Shown: positions 18,998-28,103, counted from the first letter of the stretch. The stretch is 64,000 nucleotides of DNA from Micrococcales bacterium (GCA_016719135.1 JADKAV010000007.1:1-64000); one strand, 5' to 3'. The notes: generated by a model from the letters alone, not told the origin. Made by a program: numbers and translations.

Positions 18998-19204
18998 GTG
19001 GCGCGCCGCTATGAACGGAAGACCGGGCAGCGTCAGCAGAGCGAGCGCGAGCTGACGATCCGCGCCGAGTTCCACGAACCGCCCGACCTGGACAAGCTCT
19101 GCGAGCTGCTGATCCGCCTGGCGCTCCAGCAATCGGGCTCGTGCCGCTCGGAAGATGCGACGCGACCGAAGCGCCCTCGTGCCACGGCGAGCACGTCGTC
19201 GTAG
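18998..19204 (+). CDS. Small hypothetical protein
   Basis: A 68-codon ORF with GTG start follows the previous gene after three bases. The N-terminal half is charged with an amphipathic helix-like segment (PPDLDKLCELLIRLALQ); the C-terminal half is Arg/Ser/Thr-rich. Its spacing within the operon supports translation. No family was recognised. Confidence 0.45.
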   Translation: MARRYERKTGQRQQSERELTIRAEFHEPPDLDKLCELLIRLALQQSGSCRSEDATRPKRPRATASTSS

Positions 19205-19320
19205 AATGAAGGCATCCGCCGCGGATGGCGGATGTTGTGGTCCTAGCGCTTCGCCTCGGCGGGGCAAAGTAAACGTGGCCGATTCGGCCTAGTCCTACAG
19301 CCTTCGGGCTCTTCTCACGA
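19205..19320 (+). ncRNA. Candidate structured leader RNA before the recombinase
   Basis: Four adjacent hairpins can be drawn: CATCCGCC/GGCGGATG (19213-19234), GCTTCGC/GCGGGGC (about 19249-19266), GGCCG/CGGCC (19277-19289) and AGCC-TTCG-GGCT (19299-19310). The first and last have stable loops and lack a following U-run, so they are not simple terminators. The block ends about 60 bases before the recombinase start and could be a regulatory leader or a small RNA of the element. This is an inference from base pairing only. Confidence 0.35.
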
Positions 19321-19377
19321 TCAACATCCGCTCTCACAAGTCCGCGTCGGCAGGACCAGTGACTGTGGAGAAGAGCC

Positions 19378-21057
19378 ATGACGATCATCGACGCGGACCG
19401 CACCGCGATAGACAGCCTCGTAGCGCCAACCCCGTTCCCCGGATCGTTCGCCGTCTCGTACCTGCGGGTCTCCACGAAGGAGCAGGCGGAGAAGGGCGGC
19501 CAAGCGGAGGGCTTCTCGATCCCAGCGCAGCGCGAGGCGAACCAGCGCAAGGCCGACCAGCTCGGCGCAACGATCATCGAGGAGTTCGTCGACGCGGGCG
19601 AGTCCGCGCGCAAGGCCGACCGGCCCGAGCTGATGCGGATGATCCAGTACGTCGCGAAGCACAAGACGAACTACTGCATCGTCCACAAGGTCGACCGGCT
19701 CGCCCGCAACCGAGCCGACGACGTGACCATCCACCTCGCGCTCAAGGACGCCGGCGTCACGCTGGTGTCGGCCACGGAGAACATCGACGAGACCCCATCG
19801 GGGATGCTGCTGCACGGCATCATGTCCTCGATTGCCGAGTTCTACTCCCGCAACCTCGCCACCGAGGTCGTCAAGGGCCTGTCGCAGAAGGCCGCGCAGG
19901 GCGGCACCGTGACGAAGGCACCCATCGGCTACCGCAACGTCGGCGTGCGCGACGACTTCGGGCGGGAGGTACGCACCGTCGAGATCGACGAGGAGCGGGC
20001 GCGGCTGGTCAGGTGGGCGTTCCAGGTGTTCGCCTCCGGCGACTGGACGACGAGCCAGCTCCACCAAGAGCTCGTGGCGCGCGGCCTCACGACTGCTGCG
20101 ACACCGCGGCGACCTTCTCGGCCCATCGGCAAGTCGTCGGTGCACCGGATGCTGACGAACCCGTACTACAAGGGCAGCGTCCGCTACCAGGGCGTCACCT
20201 ACGCCGGAGCGCACGAGGCGATCGTCCCGAACGAGGTGTGGGACCAGGTGCAGACCGTGCTCGGCACGCACCGCTCGGCAGCGGATGCAACGCAGGTGCA
20301 CGAGCACTACTTGAAGGGCACGGTGTTCTGCGGACAGTGCGGCTCGCGGCTGCTGGTGTGCAACGCGAAGAGCAGCCAGGGCACGATCTACCCGTACTTC
20401 GTGTGCGCGAGCCGGCACGGCGGCAGAGGCGACTGCACCCGGCAGGCGATGCTGATCGAGCAGGTCGAACGACTCATCGAACGCTTCTACGCCAAGGTGC
20501 AGATCGACCCGGAAACGATCGAGGCGGTTTCGGCGATGATCCATGCCCGGTTCGACGAGATGATGGCCGAAGGAGCCGCCGAACTCGCCGACCTCGCGTC
20601 CCGGAGAACCCAGCTCGAAGGCGAGCAGCAGAAGCTGCTCCAAGCCCACTACGCCGGAGCCATCCCGCTCGACCTCCTCAAGAAGGAGCAGGACCGGATC
20701 ACCGCGTCGCTGGAGACCATCGAGCACCGGATCACCGCGCACCACGGCCACTACGCCGACGCGCGGGCGAACCTCGACGACTCGCTGAAACTGCTGTCCA
20801 ACGCCGCCGACATCTACGAGCACGCCGACGACGCGAACCGTCGGCTCATCAATCAGGCGCTGTTCAAGACGATCTACATCGACGAGGACAACGACGTGCG
20901 CGTCGGCTACCGCAACCCGTACGACGGGCTCAGCCTCTCCGGCCTCCATGCCGACGCCCTGAGCTGGGCCGCCGAGGCGAAGAAAATGGGCCAGGCGCGA
21001 ACCGCGACCAAGGGCGGACCCTTGGTCGCAAGTTCACACCTGACCCGTTTGGGGTGA
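19378..21057 (+). CDS. Large serine recombinase (integrase/excisionase of the ICE)
   Basis: The 559-residue protein has a resolvase catalytic domain (SYLRVSTKEQ with catalytic Ser 32, then VDRLARN), a recombinase domain (PIGYRNVG, HRMLTNPYYKG), a zinc ribbon (CGQCGSRL ... FVCASRHGGRGDCTR) and a coiled-coil C-terminal part. It catalyses integration and excision of the element through short att sites. Its stop TGA (21055-21057) lies within the tRNA-His 3' end, so the gene reaches the very edge of the element. Most tRNA-targeting integrases are tyrosine enzymes, so a serine enzyme at a tRNA end is less common. Confidence 0.93.
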   Translation: MTIIDADRTAIDSLVAPTPFPGSFAVSYLRVSTKEQAEKGGQAEGFSIPAQREANQRKADQLGATIIEEFVDAGESARKADRPELMRMIQYVAKHKTNYCIVHKVDRLARNRADDVTIHLALKDAGVTLVSATENIDETPSGMLLHGIMSSIAEFYSRNLATEVVKGLSQKAAQGGTVTKAPIGYRNVGVRDDFGREVRTVEIDEERARLVRWAFQVFASGDWTTSQLHQELVARGLTTAATPRRPSRPIGKSSVHRMLTNPYYKGSVRYQGVTYAGAHEAIVPNEVWDQVQTVLGTHRSAADATQVHEHYLKGTVFCGQCGSRLLVCNAKSSQGTIYPYFVCASRHGGRGDCTRQAMLIEQVERLIERFYAKVQIDPETIEAVSAMIHARFDEMMAEGAAELADLASRRTQLEGEQQKLLQAHYAGAIPLDLLKKEQDRITASLETIEHRITAHHGHYADARANLDDSLKLLSNAADIYEHADDANRRLINQALFKTIYIDEDNDVRVGYRNPYDGLSLSGLHADALSWAAEAKKMGQARTATKGGPLVASSHLTRLG

Positions 21058-21060
21058 GTG
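21040..21060. other. Probable right attachment site (att) at the tRNA-His 3' end
   Basis: The recombinase gene and the tRNA-His gene overlap here, so the integration point must lie in or just beside the tRNA 3' end (21053 onward). The exact crossover dinucleotide cannot be read without the other attachment site, which is outside the window. Confidence 0.5.
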
Positions 21061-21126
21061 ACGGGACTTGAACCCGCGACCCCCTGGACCACAACCAGGT
21101 GCTCTACCAGCTGAGCTACACCCACC
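21053..21126 (-). tRNA. tRNA-His (anticodon GTG)
   Basis: On the minus strand a full cloverleaf is seen. The acceptor stem is GTGGGTG with CACTCAC, the anticodon loop TTGTGGT gives GTG within a CCTGG/CCAGG stem, and the T-loop is TTCAAGT. The encoded G at -1 (complement of 21126) and discriminator C (21053) are His tRNA hallmarks. CCA is not encoded. The 3' end borders the ICE. Confidence 0.95.
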
Positions 21127-21179
21127 AAAAAGGACCCGTTGCAACGGGACCGATCCAAGTCTAGCGGTAGCGTGACGAG

Positions 21180-21854
21180 GTGGTTGAAGCCATCCGCAGC
21201 TACCACGCCCGCCGGGGCCGGCTGTCCGACAACCAGCGCTGGGCGCTGAACACGCTGGCTCCCCAGTGGGACCTCGCACTGTTCCCCGATCCGCTGGATC
21301 TCGACGTCGTCTACGGCCGGAGCGCGCCGAAGATCCTGGAGATCGGGTCCGGACTCGGGGACACCGCCCTGCAGTTGGCGCAGGAGAATCCAGACCGCGA
21401 CTACATCGCCGCCGACGTCCACAGCAAAGGCATCGCGCGGACACTTCTGCTCATCGCGCAGCGTGATCTGGCCAACCTGCGCGTACTGCACGGCGATGCC
21501 CTCGACCTGATCACCCGGCGGCTTCCGGCAGCCTGCCTGAGCGAGGTGCTCGTGTTCTTCCCGGACCCGTGGCCGAAAGCCCGGCACAACAAGCGCCGGC
21601 TCGTGCGTCAGCAGTTCGTCGAGGCCCTCGTGCACGTCCTGCAACCCGGCGGTACCGTCCACTTGGCCACCGACGACCCCGCCTACGCCCACGTGATGCG
21701 AGAGGTCCTGGGACGCCAATCCGCTCTGCAGAAGATCCACGACGGACCCCGCGTCCCGCTCAGACCCCGGACCAAGTACGAGCGGGCCGGAGAGCGCCAC
21801 GGAAGGCTGGCCATTGATCTGATGTACCGGTTGCAGGCACCATCGGAATCATGA
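21180..21854 (+). CDS. trmB: tRNA (guanine-N7-)-methyltransferase
   Basis: It methylates G46 of tRNAs with SAM. The SAM-binding motif EIGSGLGD and the family motif FFPDPWPKARHNKRR are present, and the protein ends with the TKYE.R...G..I.DL segment. Length is about 224 residues. GTG 21180 is used; no clear ribosome site is seen, so it may be leaderless or start a little later. Its ATGA-type overlap with pxpA at 21851 suggests one transcript. Confidence 0.92.
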   Translation: MVEAIRSYHARRGRLSDNQRWALNTLAPQWDLALFPDPLDLDVVYGRSAPKILEIGSGLGDTALQLAQENPDRDYIAADVHSKGIARTLLLIAQRDLANLRVLHGDALDLITRRLPAACLSEVLVFFPDPWPKARHNKRRLVRQQFVEALVHVLQPGGTVHLATDDPAYAHVMREVLGRQSALQKIHDGPRVPLRPRTKYERAGERHGRLAIDLMYRLQAPSES

Positions 21855-22597
21855 CAGCGATCGATCTGAACGCCGACGTCGGCGAGATGGACGCTGCCCT
21901 CGACGCCCGGATCCTGGAAATCGTCTCCAGCGTGAGTGTCGCGTGTGGCGGGCATGCCGGCGACGATGCCAGCATGCGGCGGGTCACCGTCGCGGCCGCT
22001 GGACGTGACGTGCGGATCGGAGCGCACCCGTCGTTCGTCGACCGACAGGGCTTCGGACGCACCCGCCACGATGTGCCCCTAGCGGTTCTGAGGAGTCAAT
22101 TGCGCGATCAGATCCTGCGTCTGGCCGACAACAGCCCCCGCCTGCCCGCCTACGTGAAACCGCACGGAGCGCTCTATCACGCCGCCGGACAGGAACCGGA
22201 CCTCGCGACCACGCTGCTGGAGGCGGTCACGGAGGCCGGCGAGCGCTTGGGCGCGGCCCTGTCCGTGATGGGACAGCACGATGCCCACTACGTGCTGCGG
22301 GCCGCGGAGTTCGGGCTCTCCACGATCCGGGAGGGGTTCGCCGATCGGGCGTACTCCGACGATGGTCGGCTCGTGCCCCGCACTGCGCCGGATGCGGTGC
22401 TCACTGACGAGGCCGCCGTCCTGCGCCAAGTGACGCAGTTGGCCCGCGGAACGGTGACCACCGTCAACGGCGCGGTCATCCAGGTGAGTGCCGAGTCACT
22501 GTGTCTGCACTCGGACACCCCAGGCGCAGCAGATCTGGCTGTGCGGATCGGGCGTCTACTGGCCGACGAAGGCATCGTCGTGCGGGCATACCCATGA
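21851..22597 (+). CDS. pxpA: 5-oxoprolinase subunit A (LamB/YcsF family)
   Basis: With PxpB and PxpC it hydrolyses 5-oxoproline to glutamate using ATP. Family motifs are DLNADVGE at the N-terminus, SVACGGHAGD, GAHPSFVDRQGFGR and VKPHGALYH. Length 248 residues is normal. The start overlaps the trmB stop by four bases and its own stop overlaps pxpB, so the three pxp genes are an operon with trmB. Confidence 0.94.
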   Translation: MTAIDLNADVGEMDAALDARILEIVSSVSVACGGHAGDDASMRRVTVAAAGRDVRIGAHPSFVDRQGFGRTRHDVPLAVLRSQLRDQILRLADNSPRLPAYVKPHGALYHAAGQEPDLATTLLEAVTEAGERLGAALSVMGQHDAHYVLRAAEFGLSTIREGFADRAYSDDGRLVPRTAPDAVLTDEAAVLRQVTQLARGTVTTVNGAVIQVSAESLCLHSDTPGAADLAVRIGRLLADEGIVVRAYP

Positions 22598-23163
22598 GAG
22601 TCACACCGTTCGGTGAGGACGGCTGGCTGGTCGCCGCCGACGATCCGATCGCCCTGGCCGCGGCCATCGATGCGACCGACCTGGCAGACGTCGTCCCCGG
22701 TGCGGATTGCGTGTTGCTGCGCGGCAACCCGCAGGTCGTCGCACGCGTCATCGCCGACCTCCCTGAGGAACTCGCTACCCCGGTGCTGACCTCGGTCGTG
22801 ACCCTGCAGGTGACCTGGGACGGACCCGACCTCGCGGAGGTGGCGCGCACGGCGGGCATGTCGAACACGGCGTTGGTCGAGGTGATGCGCAACACCACGT
22901 TCAAAGTGGCCTTCTGCGGATTCTCACCGGGGTTCGGCTACATGACCGGACTGCCGCGACCCCTGCATGTGCCCCGCCGAGCCCGGCCCCGGTCCTCAGT
23001 ACCCGCGGGCAGCGTGGCGATCGCAGCCGGCTATTGCGCGGTGTACCCCACCGAATCCCCGGGCGGGTGGCATCTGCTCGGCACCTCGACGACGGCTTTG
23101 TTCGATCCGTGCTGCGACCCGCCCGCCCTGCTGGGTCCCGGCACCATCGTGAGGTTCGCGTGA
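22594..23163 (+). CDS. pxpB: 5-oxoprolinase subunit B (KipI-like)
   Basis: ATG 22594 overlaps the pxpA stop. The KipI-type carboxyltransferase domain is shown by FCGFSPGFGYMTGLP, VPAGSVAIAAGYCAVYPTESPGGWHLLG and the closing PGTIVRF motif. At 189 residues it is near the family length. In Bacillus the homologue also inhibits a sporulation kinase; here the pxpABC arrangement supports the metabolic role. Confidence 0.92.
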   Translation: MRVTPFGEDGWLVAADDPIALAAAIDATDLADVVPGADCVLLRGNPQVVARVIADLPEELATPVLTSVVTLQVTWDGPDLAEVARTAGMSNTALVEVMRNTTFKVAFCGFSPGFGYMTGLPRPLHVPRRARPRSSVPAGSVAIAAGYCAVYPTESPGGWHLLGTSTTALFDPCCDPPALLGPGTIVRFA

Positions 23164-23996
23164 GGAAGGCCGCGGTGATCCTCGCCCCAGGAACGCTGAC
23201 CCTCATCGAGGATGCGGGCCGGATCGGCTACGCGCATCTCGGGGTGCCGCGGGCAGGGGCGTTCGACCCGCGCTCCTGGCGGCTGGCCAACCGGCTGGTC
23301 GGAAATCCAGAAGCGAGTGCCGCTTTGGAGAACCTGGGTGGAGGCCTGGCCCTGGAAGCCCTGCGCCACCTGACCATCGCCGTCACCGGGGCCGCGGGCA
23401 CGGTCTTTGTCGACGGGCGCGCCCACACGACGAATACGGTGATCCACGTCCGACGAGGAGCCAGGATCACGCTGGGGCCAGCGCGGGCAGGGATCCGCTA
23501 CTACGTCGCGGTTGGTGGCGGGATCGACGCTGAGCCAGTACTGGGATCCCGCTCACACGACACGCTGGGCGGCCTGGGACCAGCGCCGCTTCGCACATCG
23601 GACGTGCTGTACACCGGTTCCAGCCCACGAACCGATCCGGTCATCGACCACGCCCCGGTCCCGGACGACACGGCGACCTTCGCGATGATGCCCGGTCCGG
23701 ATGCCACCGAACACCTGCTGGAGCAGTTGCTGTCGCGACCGTGGGATCTCGACCCGCAGTCCAACCGGATCGGAGTCCGCTTGTCGGGCTCCCCCATCGA
23801 GGCTGCGCAGCACACTCTTGCGAGTCGACCGATGGTCCAAGGCGCCGTTCAGCTTCCGCCCAACGGTCTGCCGATCATCCTGGGACCCGATCACCCCACC
23901 ACCGGTGGCTATCCGGTCGTCGCGGTGGTCACCGCGCGCAGCATGTCCCAGGTCGCTCAGTGGTCCGGCGGTCCGCGTCACTTTGGGCGTGCGTAA
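23160..23996 (+). CDS. pxpC: 5-oxoprolinase subunit C (KipA/biotin-dependent carboxyltransferase family)
   Basis: GTG 23160 overlaps the pxpB stop by four bases. Family motifs are LIEDAGRIGYAHLGVPRAGAFD near the start, ANRLVGNPEASAALE, YYVAVGGGID and a late GPDHPTTGGYPV. The 278 residues match the usual length. It forms the catalytic complex with PxpA and PxpB. Confidence 0.93.
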   Translation: MRKAAVILAPGTLTLIEDAGRIGYAHLGVPRAGAFDPRSWRLANRLVGNPEASAALENLGGGLALEALRHLTIAVTGAAGTVFVDGRAHTTNTVIHVRRGARITLGPARAGIRYYVAVGGGIDAEPVLGSRSHDTLGGLGPAPLRTSDVLYTGSSPRTDPVIDHAPVPDDTATFAMMPGPDATEHLLEQLLSRPWDLDPQSNRIGVRLSGSPIEAAQHTLASRPMVQGAVQLPPNGLPIILGPDHPTTGGYPVVAVVTARSMSQVAQWSGGPRHFGRA

Positions 23997-24006
23997 GTTG
24001 TATCCC

Positions 24007-24933
24007 GTGAGTGTCTCCACGACCGCCCGAACCGGCACCTCCCACTGGGTCGACATCGACGGACAGACGCACTACCGCGACTACGGCGGGCCCGCCGACG
24101 GCCCCTTGATCGTGTGTATCCATGGTCTGGGCGGCTCGTCGCTGAACTGGGACCTGATCGCGCGTCACCTCACCGATGAGTGCCGGGTGGTGGCCCTCGA
24201 CCTTCCCGGACACGGCCTGACGCAGGCCGGCCGGCGCTCCACCAGCGTGCACGCCAACCAGCACCTCATCCATCGGTTCCTCACCGAGGTGACGGGCAGC
24301 CCCGCGGTGCTGATGGGTAATTCGATGGGCGGTCTGCTGGCCGTGGTGCAGGCGACTTCGGCTCCTACCACGACCGCAGGAGTCGTGCTCATCGCACCGG
24401 CACTGCCGGCCGCGGGGATCATGGTGGGCGATCTGCGGATGGTCCTCGAATTCGCAGTACTCGCCACTCCGGGACTCGGTGCGGCGATCCTCGGGCTGTG
24501 GACGCGGTTGGCCTCGGCCGAGGCGCAGGTGGCTCGCACACTGCGCATCGTCACCGACGATCCGACCCGGCTGCCTCGGGAGGTCATGGAGGCTGCGATC
24601 GCTCAGGCCGAGGTCCGTCGTCAGTTCTCCGGCACGGCGCGCCATGTCGTGGAAGCCGCGCGCTCGGTCGTCCTGATGAGCCAGAGCCGCAACTACGTGC
24701 GTCGCCTGCGGGAACTGGCCACCCCGGTGCTGCTGATCCATGGAGGCCGCGATCGCGTGGTCTCGGCCCGCTCGGCGCAGGCTGCAGCCGCCCGGCGCCC
24801 GGAGTGGACCTTCCACCTGATCGAGGATGTCGGACACGTCCCCCAGATCGAGCAGCCCGAAGCCACAGCCGCGACGATCCTGCAGTGGCTCACAGAGAAC
24901 CCGGATGTGGTCCGGGACGCAGCGCTGGCCTGA
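24007..24933 (+). CDS. Alpha/beta hydrolase
   Basis: A typical fold with HGLGGSSLNWD after the oxyanion strand, nucleophile elbow GNSMGG, an acid residue in HGGRDRVV and a late His in EDVGHVPQIEQP. Substrate is unknown. GTG 24007 follows the pxpC stop by ten bases; a GTG at 23989 overlapping pxpC is also in frame. The spacing makes it a likely fifth gene of the trmB-pxp transcript. The N-terminus lacks a signal peptide. Confidence 0.85.
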   Translation: MSVSTTARTGTSHWVDIDGQTHYRDYGGPADGPLIVCIHGLGGSSLNWDLIARHLTDECRVVALDLPGHGLTQAGRRSTSVHANQHLIHRFLTEVTGSPAVLMGNSMGGLLAVVQATSAPTTTAGVVLIAPALPAAGIMVGDLRMVLEFAVLATPGLGAAILGLWTRLASAEAQVARTLRIVTDDPTRLPREVMEAAIAQAEVRRQFSGTARHVVEAARSVVLMSQSRNYVRRLRELATPVLLIHGGRDRVVSARSAQAAAARRPEWTFHLIEDVGHVPQIEQPEATAATILQWLTENPDVVRDAALA

Positions 24934-25056
24934 CTCCGGCTCGCCGATCACCGAACAACACCCCTGGGCACGGCTTACGCACACCTCAACACTGAACGCA
25001 CCGCACCGCAACGTCAGGACCGTGAACTAGTCTGGCCCGGAGCCAAGGAGGTTCCC

Positions 25057-26466
25057 ATGCCCGATCGCCTGAGCCCGCTGGACACCACGTTCCTGCTCCT
25101 GGAGCGTGACGGCCAGCCGATGCACATCGGCGGGCTGATGGTGTTCGAAGGACCCGCCCCGAGTTACGAGCAGCTGTGCCAATACCTGGACTCACGACTG
25201 GACCAAGTTCCGCGATACCGCCAGAAGGTGCGTTCGGTCCCGCTGCACATCGGGCAGCCGGTGTGGGTCGACGACGACGCATTCGAACTGGAATTCCACG
25301 TGCGCCACACCGCAGTTCCGAAACCGGGGGGCACCGAACAACTCGAGCGCTTGGCCAGCCGCCTGCTGTCGCAGAGGGTGGACCTGGATCGGCCGTTGTG
25401 GGAGATGTGGCTGGTGGAGGGCCTGGCGAAGGGCCGCTGGGCGCTGATCAACAAGGCCCACCACGCCATGATCGACGGGCTGTCCGGGCACGACATCATG
25501 GAGGTCATCCTCGACCTCGCACCCGAAGGCAGTGGGAATCCGCCGAGCACATGGACACCGCAGCCGGAGCCGGGAACCGTCGATCTGGTGACCGATGCCG
25601 TGATCGACTCGGTCAAACGACCGGGCCAGCACTTGAGCCGCATCGTGGGGCGGGTTTCGAATCCACGGGAGTTGGTCGAGCACCTGGCAGTTCGGGCCGC
25701 TGGCAGTACCTCGGTGGGAAGCCGCCTGATCAGCACGGAGTCCGCCTTGGGCGGGGCGAGCGGACCACACCGCAGGTGGGGCTGGGTCGAGGCCGATCTC
25801 GAGACCCTCAAAGCGGCGAAGAATGCGTTCGGCGGCACGGTCAACGACGTGATCCTCACTGCGGTCAGCGGCGGCTTCCGGGCCTTGATGGCTTCCCGCG
25901 GCATCGATACCAGACCCCTGCAGATCCAGTCGATGATCCCGGTCTCGATGCGCGCACCCGGCGCTGCCAGCGGCGGCAACGAGGTGTCCGCGATGTTCGC
26001 GCAACTGCCCGTCGGGATCGACGATCCGGTGGAGCGTCTGCACGCCATGACCCGGCAGATGGACCGGCTGAAGAAGAGTGGCACCCCCCTGACCGTGGAT
26101 TCCATCATCGGACTCGCGGACTTCGTGCCACCGGCATTGTTCGCAGCGGCCGGACGCGTCGCGGGGCAGATCAATCAGCGGGCCTTCGACACGGTCACCA
26201 CCAACGTTCCGGGGCCGCAGGCGCCGCTGTACCTGTTGGGCCGGCAGTTGCAGCTGCTCATCCCGTTCGTGCCCCTGGCGCCGGGAGTCCGCTTGTCCAC
26301 GGCCATCGCGTCGTACAACGGACGGATCAACTTCGGGGTCAGCGCCGACTACGACACCGTACGCGACCTGCCGGAGTTCCTGGCGGGCATCGAGCAGACC
26401 CTCGACGGTCTCACGAAGGCGGTGTTGGCCTCGGTCAAACGCGGGGCTGACGACCCAGCGGACTGA
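25057..26466 (+). CDS. Wax ester synthase/diacylglycerol O-acyltransferase (WS/DGAT)
   Basis: It makes storage lipid by acyl transfer to diacylglycerol or fatty alcohol. The start LSPLDTTFLLLE, the catalytic HHAMIDG near residues 135-141, PLWEMWLVEGL and the late TNVPGP motif are all characteristic. Length is 469 residues. A strong Shine-Dalgarno AAGGAGG lies seven bases before ATG 25057. Such genes are abundant in lipid-storing actinomycetes. Confidence 0.93.
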   Translation: MPDRLSPLDTTFLLLERDGQPMHIGGLMVFEGPAPSYEQLCQYLDSRLDQVPRYRQKVRSVPLHIGQPVWVDDDAFELEFHVRHTAVPKPGGTEQLERLASRLLSQRVDLDRPLWEMWLVEGLAKGRWALINKAHHAMIDGLSGHDIMEVILDLAPEGSGNPPSTWTPQPEPGTVDLVTDAVIDSVKRPGQHLSRIVGRVSNPRELVEHLAVRAAGSTSVGSRLISTESALGGASGPHRRWGWVEADLETLKAAKNAFGGTVNDVILTAVSGGFRALMASRGIDTRPLQIQSMIPVSMRAPGAASGGNEVSAMFAQLPVGIDDPVERLHAMTRQMDRLKKSGTPLTVDSIIGLADFVPPALFAAAGRVAGQINQRAFDTVTTNVPGPQAPLYLLGRQLQLLIPFVPLAPGVRLSTAIASYNGRINFGVSADYDTVRDLPEFLAGIEQTLDGLTKAVLASVKRGADDPAD

Positions 26467-26481
26467 CGGCCACCGGGCCGC

Positions 26482-27168
26482 TTACCCGACTTGGATGAAG
26501 ACCCGCACACCCACCCCTACCAGCACGACGCCGAAGCCGACACACGTCCAGATCGTCAGGGCCCGGGAATGTTTGTCGATGGCTTCGTGAATCCCGGTGA
26601 GTACCGGTTTGGCGCGGTCGCCCAGCAGTGTCACCGCCAGTACCGGACCGACCACCGCGATCTCCGTGATTGCGAAGAGCATCAGGAACACTAGTGCCTT
26701 GGCAGCCACGTCGACCGTCGAGTGCGTGATCGCATGCAGTGCGGGGATGTACAACGCCAGCGTCGTGGCGTTGACGAGCAGTCTGAGCGCTCCGATCGCG
26801 AAGAGCAGAGGTGGTCGGGCATCCCCGACACTGCTCATCAGCTTGCTGTGGCGTCGCTGCGGCCGCCGGCGGCTGAGAACCAGGGCCACGACCAGCAACG
26901 CCGCTCCGGCGAGTGTGAAGATGATCGCCTGGGGATACGAGGGCTGGCCGGTCTGGAAGTCCGGCAGTGATGCCAGCAGCGACAGTCCGCCGAAACTCAC
27001 CAGCAGTAAGGCGACCATGCTGCCTGCCGCCAGTGCCCAGCCCCTGCGCACGGCCCCCGGCGCGGGGCTGGTGAGAACCACCACCTGCATGGCCAGGAAG
27101 GTGGGGCTGAAGGCCGCTCCAAGAGCCAGCGGAAGGACCTGCAAAAACAGGCTGACCGTGGAGCTCAC
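26482..27168 (-). CDS. GAP-family membrane protein (Sap/LysE-like)
   Basis: A 228-residue integral membrane protein with about six hydrophobic segments, the early LPLALGAAFSPTFLAMQVVVL motif and a long N-terminal segment typical of the GAP/Sap (sulfolipid-1-addressing protein) family, which is LysE-like. Function is not established for most members; export of a small molecule or lipid transport is likely. It is convergent with the DGAT and shares a strand with the stress protein just upstream. Confidence 0.75.
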   Translation of the reverse strand: MSSTVSLFLQVLPLALGAAFSPTFLAMQVVVLTSPAPGAVRRGWALAAGSMVALLLVSFGGLSLLASLPDFQTGQPSYPQAIIFTLAGAALLVVALVLSRRRPQRRHSKLMSSVGDARPPLLFAIGALRLLVNATTLALYIPALHAITHSTVDVAAKALVFLMLFAITEIAVVGPVLAVTLLGDRAKPVLTGIHEAIDKHSRALTIWTCVGFGVVLVGVGVRVFIQVG

Positions 27169-27169
27169 G

Positions 27170-28024
27170 TCAGTGGTTGATGGCGATGGTGCACTGGCTG
27201 CGGTGCAGGAGCCGGTGGCTGACGGACCCCAGCAGCAGCGAGGCGAAACCGCCTCGTCCGCGCGAACCGATGACCATCAGCCCTGCCGAAGCGCTGGCTT
27301 CCATCAACAACTGTGAGGCAGCCCCCCGCCGCAGGACGACTTCCACCTCCACGTCGGGATACCGCGTGCGGTGACCGGCCAGCACCTCTGCGCTTAGCCG
27401 GGTTTCGGCCTCCTTGACATCATCGAGGATGCCGCCGGCGGGATACGTGCTGGCGTCCACATCGAATCCGATCACCGACACGTCCCAGGCGTGGACCACC
27501 TGCAGCGACCAATGGCGCCTGCTCGCCTCGTCGAAGGCGAAGTCGAGTGCGCGACCGGCCTGCGGCGACCCGTCGATCCCCACCACGACCCGTTGTTCGG
27601 CCGGGCTGTCGCGCACCACGATGACCGGACACTGGCAGTGGGCGGCGACCTGTCGGGACACGCCACCCAGCAGGAGGTCGGACACTGCGTGCCGACCCTG
27701 CGAACCGAGGATGACCAGATCGGCGCCAAGCCCTCGTTCGACCAGGGCCGCTGCAGCCGGCCCCATCACGGCCGCCGACGTCACGGTCACCGCCGATCCC
27801 ACCAGGTCGGCACCTTCTGCCGCTATGGCAGCCGCCTGCTGGGCGACCACGTCCGACACCCCCGGATCGAGGACGGCACCGGCGCCCATCCCCAGGTCGA
27901 GAGCGGGTTGGTCCCAGGCGGTCAGTACCTCGAGGTCCAGGCCACGCATCTTCGCTTCGTGTGCAGCGAAGCGGACCGCTGCTGCCGACACGTCCGACCC
28001 GTCGTAACCCACCACCACTGACAT
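27170..28024 (-). CDS. Universal stress protein, tandem UspA domains
   Basis: Two UspA domains are visible: VVVGYDGSDVSAAA at the start and VVVGIDGSPQAGRAL in the middle, each with a GSQGR or GSRGRGG ATP-binding motif followed by G.VS..... H. ATG 28024 is used, preceded by GGGAGG eight bases upstream. It binds ATP and helps survival under stress or hypoxia in actinobacteria. The gene lies one base from the GAP-family gene, in the same direction. Confidence 0.92.
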   Translation of the reverse strand: MSVVVGYDGSDVSAAAVRFAAHEAKMRGLDLEVLTAWDQPALDLGMGAGAVLDPGVSDVVAQQAAAIAAEGADLVGSAVTVTSAAVMGPAAAALVERGLGADLVILGSQGRHAVSDLLLGGVSRQVAAHCQCPVIVVRDSPAEQRVVVGIDGSPQAGRALDFAFDEASRRHWSLQVVHAWDVSVIGFDVDASTYPAGGILDDVKEAETRLSAEVLAGHRTRYPDVEVEVVLRRGAASQLLMEASASAGLMVIGSRGRGGFASLLLGSVSHRLLHRSQCTIAINH

Positions 28025-28103
28025 ATCCACAACCTCCCGATGAGCCACACTAGCGCCGGGTTACTCTTTGATGACTTGAGAGTCGGAGCGCCCGGGGGGG
28101 TCG

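Larger units (their letters stand above)
1..21057. mobile_element. Integrative conjugative element, right part (integrated at tRNA-His)
   Basis: This block carries a MobF relaxase, a VirB4/TraC-like ATPase, a TraG/VirD4 coupling ATPase, an SSB, a DNA methyltransferase, cadmium and mercury resistance genes and, at its right edge, a large serine recombinase that abuts the 3' end of a tRNA-His gene. That gene set and the tRNA boundary are typical of actinobacterial ICEs. The left end is not in the window, so the size and the second attachment site are unknown. Many frames inside it are broken, so it may no longer transfer, unless the indels are sequencing errors. Replication and conjugation genes other than those listed were not seen. 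Confidence 0.8.
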
